From the NCBI GenBank assembly GCA_035528295.1, contig DATKYY010000039.1, positions 1-13,649 of the forward strand: a stretch of 13,649 nucleotides of DNA, given 5' to 3'. The notes below the pieces were generated by a model. The model was given only the letters and a program-made list of their open reading frames with translations, searched no databases and was not told the DNA's origin. Below are positions 1 through 6,109 of the stretch, piece by piece. Positions within the stretch are counted from its first letter, which is position 1; each line of letters opens with the position of its first letter. The stretch is from G020353235 sp035528295 (lineage in GTDB: Bacteria; Chloroflexota; Dehalococcoidia; Dehalococcoidales; JAUYDJ01). The position numbers and the translations under genes were made by a program.

Positions 1-1043
1 TGGGTGCGAATTTCAATCGGGGTGGGGTGGTCGGGCATAATCAGCACCCGTAGATTACCCGGCTGGTAGGCACCGAGCCGGCTGACCACTTCTTTATCCA
101 CCATCTGAATCGCAGCTACTTTATCTTTAAACGAGCCGGAATGGGCCGCCTCATCCGGGGCTTCAACATGAATGACAACCAGGTCGTGTTCTTTGAGTGC
201 CGCCAGTGCCCCATTAGCCTGGGCGGCGTAATCGTTGTCCGGCCCATCGCTCACCCCGGCAATCTCCAAAATAGCCATCCCCATCATGCGGGCCAGGCCA
301 CGCAGCAGGTCAACCGCCGAGGTCATGGCGGCGCTGACCCCGTAGACGGGCTTGAAGGCGGGCATACTGGGCACCTGGCCACTCCCCCAGAAGAGCCATA
401 TCATACTGGCCGGGACATCGCCCTGAGAGCGCCGTTTGATATTTACCGGGTGCTCAGCGAGCACCGCCGCCGAGCGCTTCATTAAATCAACCAGTAGCTC
501 ACTCCCCTCCCCCCGGGGCATAAACTGGCTAATCGATTTATCGGGGATGTCATGGGGCGGGGTACAGCTGGCCTTAAGGGTCTCCCCGTGCCCCCTGAGC
601 TTCAGGATATGGCGGTAGCTGACGCCGGGGTAGAACTGAATACTCTGGCTACCCAGGCTCTGGTTCAATGCCGAGATAAGCTGGCTTGCCTCTTCAGTGC
701 TGATATGGCCCGAGCTGTAGTCCCACACCTTGCCCTGGCGGGTCGCCACCAGATTGCAGCGGAAGACGACCTCGCCCTCGCCAACCGGAATGTCCATACT
801 TTTGGCTTCAATGCTGGCCCGACCCCGGTAGTAGACCTTGGGGTCATAGCCCAGCACTGACATACAGGCACAGGCGCTGGATGGCTCCATCCCGGCGGGC
901 ACAGTCCGGGTAAGCCCCAGAACCCCACCCCGAGCCATGGCATCCAGATTGGGGGTATCGGCCAGCTCCAGGCAGGTCCTGCCCCCCTGCTCGGGCAGGG
1001 GCAGGCCGGCGGCACCATCGATAATCAGCACAGCGTATTTCAT
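1..1043 (-). CDS. Archaeal-type cofactor-independent phosphoglycerate mutase / proposed homoserine kinase, 3'-truncated by the window edge
   Basis: Reading from ATG at 1043, 347 codons are open to the window edge; the C-terminus, probably some 50 residues by family length, is missing. The protein belongs to the alkaline-phosphatase-like metalloenzyme superfamily. It opens with MKYAVLIIDGAAG (Asp9 as probable metal ligand), has GMEPSSACACMSVLGYDP at 51-68 (Ser56 in the nucleophile position), HVEAPDEAAH at 292-301 and PDHPTP near 337-342 (metal-binding Asp and His residues). Members either interconvert 2- and 3-phosphoglycerate or are proposed homoserine kinases of threonine synthesis, and sequence alone does not settle which. 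The usual Gly-Ser-Asp around the nucleophile is Ser-Ser-Ala here. The gene is divergent from tRNA-Pro; I see no strong Shine-Dalgarno sequence. The family call is confident, the substrate is not. Confidence 0.85.
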   Translation of the reverse strand, partial: MKYAVLIIDGAAGLPLPEQGGRTCLELADTPNLDAMARGGVLGLTRTVPAGMEPSSACACMSVLGYDPKVYYRGRASIEAKSMDIPVGEGEVVFRCNLVATRQGKVWDYSSGHISTEEASQLISALNQSLGSQSIQFYPGVSYRHILKLRGHGETLKASCTPPHDIPDKSISQFMPRGEGSELLVDLMKRSAAVLAEHPVNIKRRSQGDVPASMIWLFWGSGQVPSMPAFKPVYGVSAAMTSAVDLLRGLARMMGMAILEIAGVSDGPDNDYAAQANGALAALKEHDLVVIHVEAPDEAAHSGSFKDKVAAIQMVDKEVVSRLGAYQPGNLRVLIMPDHPTPIEIRT

Positions 1044-1058
1044 CACTCTATATCTCAG

Positions 1059-1087
1059 TTTACAATTAGCTCGAAGCAACCTATAAT
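1059..1087 (+). promoter_or_regulatory. sigma70-type promoter of tRNA-Pro
   Basis: A -35 box TTTACA (1059-1064), a 17-bp spacer and a perfect -10 box TATAAT (1082-1087) lie just upstream of the tRNA. The mature tRNA starts 9 bp after the -10 box, so transcription begins almost at the tRNA 5' end, leaving only a very short leader. Confidence 0.8.
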
Positions 1088-1096
1088 ATCGTTGGT

Positions 1097-1170
1097 CGGG
1101 GCGTAGCGCAGTTTGGTAGCGCGCCGCGTTCGGGACGCGGAGGTCGGCAGTTCAAATCTGCCCGCCCCGA
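1097..1170 (+). tRNA. tRNA-Pro (anticodon CGG)
   Basis: A complete 74-nt cloverleaf is visible. The acceptor stem CGGGGCG (1097-1103) pairs with CGCCCCG (1163-1169), followed by discriminator A. The anticodon stem CCGCG/CGCGG encloses the loop TTCGGGA, giving anticodon CGG for codon CCG. The T arm is GGCAG-TTCAAAT-CTGCC (1146-1162). The C1-G72 closing pair is characteristic of bacterial tRNA-Pro. The 3' CCA is not encoded and must be added after transcription. The gene stands alone, convergent with mazG, whose stop codon begins 2 bp beyond the tRNA. Confidence 0.96.
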
Positions 1171-1180
1171 TTTTATTTTT
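1171..1180 (+). terminator. T-rich tract after tRNA-Pro, possible terminator
   Basis: The tRNA is followed at once by TTTTATTTTT. With the stable acceptor and T stems just upstream this could act as an intrinsic terminator. The tract also contains the mazG stop codon read on the other strand. No separate hairpin is present. Confidence 0.45.
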
Positions 1181-1952
1181 CGGCTCTCTTTACTTCCTCC
1201 CACAGCGCATTTTGCTCGTCAAAAGTTAGCTTGCTGAAGTCCAGCCCGCGCTGGCGGCAGAGCACTTCCATACTGGAGAAGCGCCGGTAGAAGCGCTGGT
1301 TTGCCTGCCTTAAGGCGACTTCCAGATCTATGCCCATACGGCGGGCGATATTGGCCAGGGTAAAGAGCAGGTCGCCGAACTCGCCTGCCTTTCTTTCTTG
1401 GCTATCGGCCTGCTTAAACTCGCCGACCTCTTCGGCCAGCTTGTCAATAATCCCGTCGATATCCGCCCAGTCAAAGCCAACCCGGGCCACCCGGTCCTGA
1501 ATTTCCTGGCTATAGCTTAACGCCGGCATCTGGCGGGGCACATTGTCCAGCATGGATGCCTCGCTGCCCCGCTCCTCTTTTTTTAATGCCTCCCAGTTAG
1601 CCAGCACCTCCCCGCTGCCCCTGACCTTTACCGAGCCGAAGACATGGGGGTGGCGGTAGATGAGCTTACTATTGATACCCTGGATAACATCGCCCAGCTC
1701 AAATTCGCCATCTTCAGTGGCAATCTGGGCATGGAAGACCACCTGCATCAGAAGGTCACCCAGCTCGCCGCAGAGCTTGTCCTTATCTGCCTCATCGAGA
1801 GCCTCCAGTACCTCGTAACACTCCTCAAGCAGATTCCCCTTCAGGGAGGCATGGGTCTGCTCCCTATCCCAGGGGCAGCCATCGGGCGAGCGCAGCTTGG
1901 CCACAATATTGACCAGAGTATCAAACTGGCGGAGATTCTCGGGCAGGGACAA
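1173..1952 (-). CDS. mazG: Nucleoside triphosphate pyrophosphohydrolase MazG
   Basis: MazG hydrolyses (d)NTPs to the monophosphate and pyrophosphate, a cytoplasmic nucleotide-pool cleaning role. The 259-residue product has the two-domain bacterial layout. The N-terminal domain carries SPDGCPWDREQT (22-33), then EE..E (Glu43, Glu44, Glu47) and E..D (Glu63, Asp66), the Mg-binding set. The C-terminal domain repeats this with Glu174/Glu175/Glu178 and Glu191/Asp194. The start is the TTG at 1950-1952: it follows a perfect Shine-Dalgarno AAGGAGG (1958-1964) by 5 nt and gives the usual family N-terminus. The frame runs up to another TTG at 2003, but that codon lies inside the -35 box, so I reject it. 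The gene is downstream of fmt and has its own promoter. Confidence 0.93.
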   Translation of the reverse strand: MSLPENLRQFDTLVNIVAKLRSPDGCPWDREQTHASLKGNLLEECYEVLEALDEADKDKLCGELGDLLMQVVFHAQIATEDGEFELGDVIQGINSKLIYRHPHVFGSVKVRGSGEVLANWEALKKEERGSEASMLDNVPRQMPALSYSQEIQDRVARVGFDWADIDGIIDKLAEEVGEFKQADSQERKAGEFGDLLFTLANIARRMGIDLEVALRQANQRFYRRFSSMEVLCRQRGLDFSKLTFDEQNALWEEVKRAEK

Positions 1953-1957
1953 AATGG

Positions 1958-2003
1958 CCTCCTTAACTTTTAAGATTATACAGGCTGGGCTGGAAATGAG
2001 CAA
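1958..2003 (-). promoter_or_regulatory. mazG promoter and Shine-Dalgarno site
   Basis: On the minus strand the -35 box TTGCTC (1998-2003), a 17-bp spacer and a perfect -10 box TATAAT (1975-1980) predict transcription from about 1968. The Shine-Dalgarno AAGGAGG (1958-1964) follows immediately. This arrangement fixes the mazG start at 1952 and lets mazG be transcribed apart from fmt. Confidence 0.72.
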
Positions 2004-2008
2004 TGCCG

Positions 2009-2956
2009 TCAGCTTGAGGGCAGCAGTGCCCCGATGAGCTGGCGCCGCCCGCGCAGGAACTCGGTGGCCGACAGGGCCTGTTTCCCCTCCAGCTGCACCC
2101 GCAGCACGCCAAGCACTCCCTGGCCGGTGCCGATGCCAAAGGCCAGCCCCTTATTGGCCAGATTCAGCGTCACCACCTGGCCGACTTCAGGAGAGGTCTC
2201 TTCGGGTAAAGGCACGGCGGCAATAATCTTGAGCTGCTTCCCCTGCCAGCGGGTGTAGCACCCCGGCCAGGGCTGGAAGGCGCGCACCCGCCGCCATAAC
2301 TCAACCGCCGGTTGGTTCCAGTCAATCTCACCCTCTTCCTTGGCGATGGGAGCACAGAAGATGGCTTCGGCATCATTCTGGGGCCGGGGGGTCAGCTCCC
2401 CCCTCAGCCAGCGGGGCAGGATCTCCAAAAGCAGCGGCGCGGCGATGCGGGACAGCTTGGCGGTAAGCGAACCGGTGGTATCCGAGGGGGAAATCGGAAT
2501 CTGCGCCTGGGCTAGCACCGGGCCGGTGTCCAGCCCCTTCTCCATCAGCATCAGGCTTATGGCGGTAAACTCGTCACCGGCCAGAATCGCCGCCGCCACC
2601 GGTGCGGCGCCCCGATATCTGGGCAGCCGGGAGGCATGAATATTGATACAGCTATGGCGGGGTATGTCCAGGACCGGCGGGGGCAGGATCTGACCGAAGG
2701 CAGCCACGACAATAACCTCGGGCTTGAAATCAGCCAGCTGCCGGACCGCCTCGGCATCTTTAAGGCTGGCCGGCTGTACCACCGGCAGCTCCCAGGCCAG
2801 GGCTACTTTCTTTACCGGAGAAGGGACCAGCGTACGCCCCCGCCCGGCCGGTTTATCCGGCTGGGTATAGACGGCGACTACCCGGTAGTGATTAAGCAGC
2901 AGCTGCTCCAGAGAAGGCACCGCGAACTCAGGGGTGCCCATAAAAACGACCCGCAT
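2009..2956 (-). CDS. fmt: Methionyl-tRNA formyltransferase
   Basis: The enzyme transfers the formyl group of 10-formyltetrahydrofolate to initiator Met-tRNA for bacterial translation initiation. The 315-residue product is full length. The N-terminal Rossmann-type formyltransferase domain starts MRVVFMGTPEFAVPSL; INIHASRLPRYRGAAP (104-119) supplies catalytic Asn105 and His107, and EKGLDTGPVL supplies Asp143. The C-terminal OB-like domain follows from about residue 205 (PIAKEEGEIDWNQPA). The start is the ATG at 2956, which has Shine-Dalgarno AGGAGG (2963-2968) 6 nt upstream; an in-frame ATG at 2989 lies upstream of the predicted transcription start and would add 11 unlikely residues. The deformylase gene often found beside fmt is absent here. 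Confidence 0.96.
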   Translation of the reverse strand: MRVVFMGTPEFAVPSLEQLLLNHYRVVAVYTQPDKPAGRGRTLVPSPVKKVALAWELPVVQPASLKDAEAVRQLADFKPEVIVVAAFGQILPPPVLDIPRHSCINIHASRLPRYRGAAPVAAAILAGDEFTAISLMLMEKGLDTGPVLAQAQIPISPSDTTGSLTAKLSRIAAPLLLEILPRWLRGELTPRPQNDAEAIFCAPIAKEEGEIDWNQPAVELWRRVRAFQPWPGCYTRWQGKQLKIIAAVPLPEETSPEVGQVVTLNLANKGLAFGIGTGQGVLGVLRVQLEGKQALSATEFLRGRRQLIGALLPSS

Positions 2957-2962
2957 TTCAGC

Positions 2963-3005
2963 CCTCCTGCCCCCAAATTCTAACATCAAAAATTTTTAAC
3001 CACAA
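2963..3005 (-). promoter_or_regulatory. fmt promoter and Shine-Dalgarno site
   Basis: On the minus strand: -35 TTGTGG (3000-3005), a 17-bp spacer, and an extended -10 TGT-TAGAAT (hexamer 2977-2982), predicting initiation near 2970. The Shine-Dalgarno AGGAGG (2963-2968) is then at the start of the message. The -35 box overlaps a DnaA-box-like sequence at 2996-3004. Confidence 0.55.
2996..3004 (+). promoter_or_regulatory. DnaA-box-like sequence (one mismatch)
   Basis: TTAACCACA differs at one position from the consensus TTATNCACA. It lies in the fmt-dnaA divergent region on top of the fmt -35 box. A single near match could be chance. Confidence 0.3.
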
Positions 3006-3024
3006 CTTGTCTTTTTATGCCTGT

Positions 3025-3269
3025 GGGGTAGCTTTTTAGCCGAAAAAGGAAGCCTCAAAGACCTTGTAAGGGAAAACAGGGGCTGACGGCAACCAGCAAT
3101 AGGGCTGAAAACCTTTGCCATTAAAGGAGTCAGGTAATATCCTGTTAGGTGTTCGCTTAACACTGCCTCCTTCTTCCCCCCACCCCAACCACTCGTGTTA
3201 TCGGCCCCTAATCCAGATGGGGCATTAGTATATAGACTGGTGAAATTTAAATCGGGGAAATACTGGGGG
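3025..3269 (+). other. Unassigned dnaA upstream region with nested inverted repeats; possible structured leader RNA
   Basis: The 284-bp fmt-dnaA gap has no credible gene. An imperfect hairpin spans 3025-3056. Next comes a nested set of perfect arm pairs: AACAGG (3075-3080) with CCTGTT (3141-3146), CTGAC (3083-3087) with GTCAG (3129-3133), GGCAA (3088-3092) with TTGCC (3115-3119), and CAGC (3094-3097) with GCTG (3104-3107). A small hairpin GTGTT-N5-AACAC (3149-3163) follows, then a pyrimidine-rich tract (about 3166-3190). That tract can pair with AAGGAG (3124-3129) or with the G-rich dnaA ribosome site (TGGGGG, 3264-3269). I do not recognise a known RNA family. Whether it is transcribed is unknown; no strong dnaA promoter is evident, only a weak -10-like TATATAGA at 3229-3236. 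Confidence 0.35.
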
Positions 3270-3273
3270 TTTA

Positions 3274-4608
3274 ATGGAAGAAGGTAGGTCAGCTAGAGAA
3301 ATCTGGGAAGCAGCTTTAGGCGAGCTGCAAGTTCAGGTCAGCAAGTCAAACTACCGGACCTGGCTGGAAAAGACCATCGGCCTCGCTTATGACAACGGTC
3401 AATTTGTCATCGGTGTCCCCACCACCTTCATCGCCGAATATCTGGAACAGAACCAGCGTTCTCTAATTGAAAAAACGCTTATCGGCATCACCCAACAGGA
3501 TACCAGGATACAGTTTCATGTCAACGGGAGGCATCATGAAGACCCTCCCGATAACTACCCCTTCGAGGAAACCACGCCAGTGAGGGAAACCAGCCCCCTC
3601 ATATTCAATTCAAAGTATACCTTTGATGCCTTCGTTGTCGGTAGCTGTAACCGCTTAGCCTACGCCGCTGCCCTAGGGGTAGCCGAAAACCCAGGACAAA
3701 ACTATAACCCTCTTTTTATATATGGGGGGCCTGGTTTGGGGAAGACCCATTTGCTATACGCCATCGGCCAGATGGCGTTAAGTTCTAAGATACAGGTACT
3801 CTATGTCAGTGCCGAGCAGTTCACCAATGAGTTTATCAACGCCATTCAACACCGCAAAACAGACGAGTTCCGCAACAAATACCGCAGTGTTGATATGCTG
3901 TTGATTGACGACATCCACTTTATCAATGGCAAGGGACAGACCGAAGAATGCTTTGTCCATACCTTTAATGAGCTGCACAACGCCAACCACCAGATAGTAA
4001 TTACCAGTGACCGCTCCCCCAAAGATATGTCTCAGCTCGCCGAGCAGTTACGCTCCCGCTTTGAGTGGGGGTTGATTGTCGATATCCAGCCGCCTGACTT
4101 TGAAACCCGCCTGGCTATTTTGCAAACCAGGACGGAGCGGGAAGGGATAACCCTGGCTCCGGAAGTGCTCGAGTTTATCGCCAACCAGAGCGAGCAGAAT
4201 ATCAGAGAGCTGGAGGGTTGCCTCAACCGGGTGACCGCCTACGCCAAGCTAATGCGAACCCCCCTTACCCCCAGACTGACTGCGGAGGCGCTGAAGGCTA
4301 TCGGTAAAAAGGCACCCCTTAAGGTCACCCCGAAAACGGTGATAGAATCAGTCGCCAGTAGCTTCCAGCTGGCCCCAGCCGACTTAATGGGCCGCAAAAG
4401 GGATAAAGAAACCGCCCTAGCCCGACAGATAGCGATGTACCTGCTGCGGGAGGAAACCAGGTGTTCCCTGGCCCAAATCGGCCAGGAGCTGGGCGGCCGG
4501 GACCATTCCACCGTTATCCATGCCTACCGGCGGATGGCTGGTGATATTGAGGCCAACCCTTCACTGCGCCGGAAGATCAACGAAATCCGGCAAAGCTGGG
4601 CAAAATAA
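3274..4608 (+). CDS. dnaA: Chromosomal replication initiator protein DnaA
   Basis: DnaA is the AAA+ ATPase that binds DnaA boxes and opens oriC. The 444-residue product is complete. Domain I (about 1-83) carries the conserved W..L pattern (SNYRTWLEKT). Domain II is only about 27 residues. Domain III (about 111-345) has Walker A GGPGLGKTH (151-159), Walker B MLLIDD (208-213) and the arginine-finger segment LRSRFEWGL (Arg262). Domain IV carries the box-recognition signature GGRDHSTVIHAYRRM (407-421). The ATG is preceded by a G-rich stretch (3265-3269) rather than a full AGGAGG, which may keep translation modest. The gene is divergent from fmt and followed by the origin-like gap before obg. Confidence 0.98.
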   Translation: MEEGRSAREIWEAALGELQVQVSKSNYRTWLEKTIGLAYDNGQFVIGVPTTFIAEYLEQNQRSLIEKTLIGITQQDTRIQFHVNGRHHEDPPDNYPFEETTPVRETSPLIFNSKYTFDAFVVGSCNRLAYAAALGVAENPGQNYNPLFIYGGPGLGKTHLLYAIGQMALSSKIQVLYVSAEQFTNEFINAIQHRKTDEFRNKYRSVDMLLIDDIHFINGKGQTEECFVHTFNELHNANHQIVITSDRSPKDMSQLAEQLRSRFEWGLIVDIQPPDFETRLAILQTRTEREGITLAPEVLEFIANQSEQNIRELEGCLNRVTAYAKLMRTPLTPRLTAEALKAIGKKAPLKVTPKTVIESVASSFQLAPADLMGRKRDKETALARQIAMYLLREETRCSLAQIGQELGGRDHSTVIHAYRRMAGDIEANPSLRRKINEIRQSWAK

Positions 4609-4689
4609 TTCTATCCCCTCTTACCAACCATTGGTTAACAGGTCTATCCCCAACGGGTGATGCCCGGCATGTTAATAATAATCCCGTTT

Positions 4690-4698
4690 TGTGAATAA
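4690..4698 (-). promoter_or_regulatory. Perfect DnaA box
   Basis: TGTGAATAA on the plus strand is TTATTCACA on the minus strand, an exact match to the consensus TTATNCACA, 82 bp downstream of dnaA. Confidence 0.65.
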
Positions 4699-4763
4699 GT
4701 CCGGTTAAGGCCAGCTTTAATCTTCCCCTTAATTTAATTAACAGGTTAGCTTTTACTCAGTGC

Positions 4764-4775
4764 TAATATTATAAT
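4764..4775 (+). promoter_or_regulatory. Possible obg promoter (-10 region)
   Basis: Overlapping -10-like hexamers occur: TGC-TAATAT (extended form, hexamer 4764-4769) and a perfect TATAAT (4770-4775). No good -35 box sits at the right distance, and such hexamers arise easily in AT-rich DNA. Initiation near 4776-4782 would place the start at the left edge of the inverted repeat. Confidence 0.35.
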
Positions 4776-4776
4776 T

Positions 4777-4818
4777 ATTAGTAAGATATCTACTATTAAG
4801 TAATAGATATTTACTAAT
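4777..4818. repeat. 42-bp imperfect inverted repeat upstream of obg
   Basis: The left arm (4777-4795, ATTAGTAAgATATCTAcTA) and right arm (4801-4818) are complementary except for one bulged G and one C-A mismatch, around a 5-nt centre TTAAG. The repeat ends 18 bp before the obg ATG. It has no GC core or T tract on the plus side, so it is not a typical terminator. It could be an operator, a 5' leader hairpin of obg, or part of an origin. Confidence 0.75.
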
Positions 4819-4836
4819 GTTAACTGTTTATTAATT

Positions 4837-6108
4837 ATGTTTGACCAAGTTGAGATTAAACTAAAAGCGGGCAGCGGTGGTAATGGGACAGTCAGCTTCC
4901 GCCGGGAGAAGTTTGTGCCCTTCGGCGGACCGGATGGTGGCGATGGTGGCGAGGGCGGGGATGTCATAATCCGGGCTGACGCCAGCGTTGACTCGCTGCG
5001 CATCTTCCGGCAAAAGAGGTTTTATCCCGCCGGCAATGGCCGGGATGGTGAGGGTAAAAAGAAACACGGTAAGAAAGGCCGGGATCTGGTGGTCCCGGTA
5101 CCGGTGGGCACGGTGGTCTCTGACAAAACCCAGATAGGTGGTGATGCGGTTATTACCGACCTGGCCGAGCCGGGTCAGCAGATAGTTGCGGCCAAAGGGG
5201 GCAGGGGTGGACTGGGCAATTCCCATTTCGCTTCGGCAACCAATCAGGCACCGCGAATCGCACAGAAGGGGGAAGCCGGCGAGGTGGCGTCGCTCATATT
5301 AGAACTGAGAATCATCGCCGATGTCGGCATTATCGGCTACCCCAATACCGGTAAGTCCACCTTGCTGGCGGCGGCTTCCGCGGCCAAGCCTAAAATTGCC
5401 AGCTATCCCTTTACCACCTGCGAGCCTATTTTGGGGGCGGTTGAGATGGGCTCGCGGCTCTTTGTCCTGGCCGAAATCCCCGGTCTGATAGACGGCGCTC
5501 ACCTGGGGCGGGGCCTGGGACACGATTTCCTGCGCCATATTGAGCGGACCAGAATGCTTATCCACCTGGTTGACGGTAGCTCGGCATCTCCGCTGGAGAA
5601 TATGATAAAGGTAAATACCGAGCTCAGCCTGTATGATTCGGCGCTGGCGCAAAAATCCCAGCTGGTAGCGGTGAACAAGATTGACCTGCCCGAGGTGCGC
5701 TCCCGGTTAGCCGAGATAAAAGAAGCCTTCAGCCAGGCTGGCATCAAGCCCCTTTTTATTTCGGCGGCCACTGGAGAGGGGGTAGCTGAACTTATGACCG
5801 ATACAGAGAAGATGCTGGCGCAGGTTATCCCGCCCAAGCGCGAAGAGGGGGAAGAGCCCCCGATGAAGGTCTTTCGTCCCCAGCCCCGGGATAAGGGGAT
5901 TAGCGTGCGTAAAGAAGGCAATATTTTTGTGGTGGTGGCACCGGAGCTGGAGCGCATCATTGCCGGCACCGATACGGAAAGCCCCGAAGTGCGTCAGCAA
6001 ATCAGCCGGCAGATTGCCCGGCGGGAGGTGAGGCAGGCTTTGGAGAAGGCGGGAATCAGGCCGGGCGATAAGGCTCGCCTGGGTAATCTGGAATGGGAGT
6101 GGGCATAG
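4837..6108 (+). CDS. obg: GTPase Obg (CgtA), ribosome assembly
   Basis: Obg is an essential GTPase acting in 50S subunit maturation and stress signalling. The 423-residue product has all three domains: the glycine-rich OBG fold (1-158, with SGGNGTVSFRREK and GGPDGGDGGEGG), the G domain (about 159-335) with G1 GYPNTGKS (167-174), G2 YPFTT, G4 NKID (280-283) and G5 SAATG (309-313), and the C-terminal OCT domain (about 345-423). In G3 the usual D-x-P-G is E-I-P-G, with Glu at 213. The start matches the family N-terminus, but the AT-rich upstream sequence lacks any Shine-Dalgarno. nadD follows after 1 bp, so the two are co-transcribed. Confidence 0.97.
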   Translation: MFDQVEIKLKAGSGGNGTVSFRREKFVPFGGPDGGDGGEGGDVIIRADASVDSLRIFRQKRFYPAGNGRDGEGKKKHGKKGRDLVVPVPVGTVVSDKTQIGGDAVITDLAEPGQQIVAAKGGRGGLGNSHFASATNQAPRIAQKGEAGEVASLILELRIIADVGIIGYPNTGKSTLLAAASAAKPKIASYPFTTCEPILGAVEMGSRLFVLAEIPGLIDGAHLGRGLGHDFLRHIERTRMLIHLVDGSSASPLENMIKVNTELSLYDSALAQKSQLVAVNKIDLPEVRSRLAEIKEAFSQAGIKPLFISAATGEGVAELMTDTEKMLAQVIPPKREEGEEPPMKVFRPQPRDKGISVRKEGNIFVVVAPELERIIAGTDTESPEVRQQISRQIARREVRQALEKAGIRPGDKARLGNLEWEWA

Positions 6109-6109
6109 C

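Larger units (their letters stand above)
4609..4836 (+). other. Candidate replication origin (oriC) between dnaA and obg
   Basis: The 228-bp dnaA-obg gap has no gene. It holds one perfect DnaA box (4690-4698), two copies of CTATCCCC (4611-4618 and 4644-4651), two of TTAACAGGT (4635-4643 and 4738-4746), and TTAACA cores in the opposite orientation at 4670-4675 and 4818-4823. From about 4730 the sequence becomes strongly AT-rich, in contrast to the GC-rich genes, as expected for an unwinding element. DnaA boxes plus an AT-rich stretch beside dnaA are the textbook signs of oriC. Only one canonical box is visible, so the call is tentative. Confidence 0.5.

Noticed and set aside
665..1018. 117-codon minus-strand frame near the first gene
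   Set aside because: It is a different frame of the same strand as the mutase-family gene, whose conserved motifs run through the region in the correct frame.
1644..1973. Plus-strand open frame across mazG, and similar antisense frames in fmt (2636-2983), obg (5299-6111) and dnaA (3778-4511)
   Set aside because: All lie inside confidently identified genes, lack start signals and look like frame shadows of GC-rich coding sequence.
3057..3170. Assigning the dnaA upstream structure to a known riboswitch, tmRNA, SRP or 6S RNA
   Set aside because: None of the family-defining sequences I know are present; brief resemblances (GGGGCTGA, GGTGTTCGC) are too short.
3204..3223. Inverted repeat GCCCC...GGGGC upstream of dnaA as a terminator or operator
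   Set aside because: Five-bp arms with an internal bulge and no T tract; too weak to call separately, although it may form part of the leader.
4626..4666. Palindrome AACCATTGGTT (4626-4636) and hairpin CGGG-N5-CCCG (4654-4666) as a dnaA terminator
   Set aside because: Stems are short and no T tract follows; they may belong to the origin-like region instead.
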